Below are positions 19,829 to 21,206 of a DNA stretch of 21,206 bases, one piece after another. Position numbers and translations under genes: made by a program. Positions within the stretch are counted from its first letter, which is position 1; every line of letters begins with the position of its first letter. The stretch covers positions 1 to 21,206 of the forward strand of contig LSSK01000140.1 in NCBI GenBank assembly GCA_001969505.1, in the 5' to 3' direction. The notes under the pieces were generated by a model. It did not search any database. It had not been told where the DNA came from and saw nothing but the letters and a program-made list of their open reading frames with translations. This stretch comes from Zancudomyces culisetae. Its lineage: Eukaryota; Kickxellomycota; Harpellomycetes; Harpellales; Legeriomycetaceae.

Positions 19829-21206
19829 TTACTCTTGTGTTTGTGGGTTCTCAAGTTGTTTTACCTGAGATTGCTCCGGAGATTGCTTTTGAGATTGAGA
19901 CTGGTGGTGAGATTTTAGCTTTTCAACATAAGAAACAACAAACTGTTCAATTTTTTTCCGCTTGTGGTCGGTAAGCTTAGAAAAAAGATTTGGGTCGGGA
20001 TTGGTGCCAGGTTTGCTAGAATGGCTTTTTTTCTCTTTTTCAATCAAGATATGTGTTAACTTTCTGGCCTCATGTTTGAATACCTGTTTATCTAAATTAA
20101 ACTGCTGGACGTGCTGTTGCCGGCTGAGCAGTTTGACAATAAGAGGCCCGAGAGCGCTCGTATACTGCTTTTCTATGTTTTTCTGGTCAGCCTCAGATAA
20201 AACAGCAGTAGTACCACCTTTCTTTTTAGCAATGCTGGCATGGTCGTGACTACGAGAAACCTTCTTTTGAGTCGAATTGGAGGTGGGAGAGGGAATACCA
20301 GCAGCAAATTTCACAGATTTTGACTTTGGCTTTGACTTTGCGGTACCATTGTTATTGCTATTGTTTGGAGTGGGAGCAGGAGATGCAGAGGTGGTAGATT
20401 TCAGTGGGGGATCCCACTGAGTCTGGTTGGTAAAGAGGTTGTAATAATATGTTTTCCCATCTTCAGAAACGGCAGAACTCCAACCAGGCAAAAGATCAGT
20501 GTGATTCTGGGTATGAAAAGCGTGCGGGCGGGAACGGGTAGTATCTGTATTGTTGGGATCGTTCCTACTAGACGAAGAGGGTGAAAACGCACCCCATGCA
20601 TCATTGGGCGATCGAACAGGATCTGCAGTGCCCCAAGATGAGTATGGATTATCATTGTAGCTGTTATTCTTGTCAGAATTTATGGTGCTATTTTTATCGT
20701 ACTTGCCATTTTCACTATTACGGTTATAGCCATCGCCATCTCCAAATCGCGGGCGCTTGTCTGTGTTCGAATAGAAGGATCTATCAGATGGACTTTGTCT
20801 TTTTGAAAAGGATGAAGAATACCCATTATTGTTTGAATATCTCTTTTTGTTATTATTGCCATTATTATAATTGTTGTCATCGTTGTTGTATGAATGGGAA
20901 TTGTATGGCCTAGAAGAGTGGGTGTTTTTAGTGGCGGTAGAACTGGAGTTGATATTGGTGGAGGATGAGTAGGAGTCGGCTCCCCATCCCTGTGACGCAG
21001 AATTGGTGGGATTATCTAAACTTGAGTCAACACCCCACCCATTTGATTTAGTATCTGTATTTACATCGGCTCCCCATCCGCCAGATGTAGAATTTGCAGC
21101 ATCGTTTCCGCTGTCTCCCCAACCAGTTGGTTCATGGCTGGTTTTTGTACCTATGCCATCTCCCCATCCACTGGATGCATTCTCCGCCGGTGCGTTTGTA
21201 GTTGGT
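19829..21206 (-). CDS. WG-repeat, WW and SRI-domain protein (C-terminal part)
   Basis: 458 codons are visible and the N-terminus lies beyond the window. Residue numbers are for the visible part. First come five GWG[ADV]-type repeats with Trp at 14, 29, 44, 57 and 74, then an Asn/Ser-rich stretch and KRPRFGDGDG, then two more Trp-Gly units (SSWG near 189, DAWGA near 202). A WW domain follows (LLPGWSSAVSEDGKTYYYN to QTQWDPP, about 238-269). After a basic linker, about 330-430 resembles the Set2-Rpb1-interacting (SRI) domain, with VFKHEARKLTHILIEKEKKS then LTDHKRKKIEQFVVSYVEKL. The tail is Gln-rich. SRI domains bind the phosphorylated RNA polymerase II tail, and WW followed by SRI is the C-terminal order of Set2/SETD2. 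It may therefore be Set2 with an unusual middle, or a separate transcription-linked protein. The SRI call is by motif memory only. Confidence 0.8.
   Translation of the reverse strand, partial: PTTNAPAENASSGWGDGIGTKTSHEPTGWGDSGNDAANSTSGGWGADVNTDTKSNGWGVDSSLDNPTNSASQGWGADSYSSSTNINSSSTATKNTHSSRPYNSHSYNNDDNNYNNGNNNKKRYSNNNGYSSSFSKRQSPSDRSFYSNTDKRPRFGDGDGYNRNSENGKYDKNSTINSDKNNSYNDNPYSSWGTADPVRSPNDAWGAFSPSSSSRNDPNNTDTTRSRPHAFHTQNHTDLLPGWSSAVSEDGKTYYYNLFTNQTQWDPPLKSTTSASPAPTPNNSNNNGTAKSKPKSKSVKFAAGIPSPTSNSTQKKVSRSHDHASIAKKKGGTTAVLSEADQKNIEKQYTSALGPLIVKLLSRQQHVQQFNLDKQVFKHEARKLTHILIEKEKKSHSSKPGTNPDPNLFSKLTDHKRKKIEQFVVSYVEKLKSHHQSQSQKQSPEQSQVKQLENPQTQE

Overview
This is a window of nuclear DNA from a fungus, most likely an ascomycetous budding yeast from an intron-rich, early-branching lineage. 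The evidence is DSC3, CDC28, a YTA12-type m-AAA protease, a bL27m gene and a mitochondrial TilS. Sixteen short spliceosomal introns (74-252 nt) interrupt four of the genes. The DNA is AT-rich and intergenic stretches are long. CTG falls at conserved Leu positions of the AAA domain, so the standard code is used. I cannot name the species.

Layout. 1-941: no certain gene. 942-3259 (+): five-exon tRNA(Ile)-lysidine synthetase. 3512-3710 (-): a U2 spliceosomal snRNA gene, recognised from its branch-site recognition sequence, stems I/IIa/IIb, Sm site and stem-loop IV; it has no coding signal. 3750-5200: non-coding, with a C-rich island. 5201-7927 (+): intronless YTA12/AFG3-family protease. 8067-9227 (-): intronless peroxisomal 2-hydroxyacid oxidase ending in AKL. 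9228-11336: about 2.1 kb with no convincing gene. 11337-12272 (+): four-exon mitochondrial ribosomal protein bL27m. 12684-13906 (-): six-exon DSC3. 14624-15982 (-): five-exon PSTAIRE kinase CDC28/CDK1. 15983-18602: 2.6 kb, apparently non-coding, with polypurine/polypyrimidine tracts. 18603-19556 (+): unrecognised Ser/Asn-rich protein. 19829-21206 (-): C-terminal part of a protein with GW/WG repeats, a WW domain and a Set2-type SRI domain; its N-terminus lies beyond the window.

Three genes serve mitochondria (TilS for tRNA-Ile decoding, bL27m for the ribosome, YTA12 for inner-membrane quality control). DSC3 belongs to the Golgi/endosome Dsc ubiquitin ligase, the oxidase to peroxisomes and CDC28 to the cell cycle. 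There is no operon logic; genes are monocistronic and mixed in orientation.

Most noteworthy are the U2 gene, the WG-repeat/WW/SRI architecture, the near-exclusive use of TAG 3' splice sites (15 of 16 introns), and a sharp switch in codon choice inside YTA12. All gene models with introns were assembled by eye from frame continuity and family motifs, with no alignment or transcript support.
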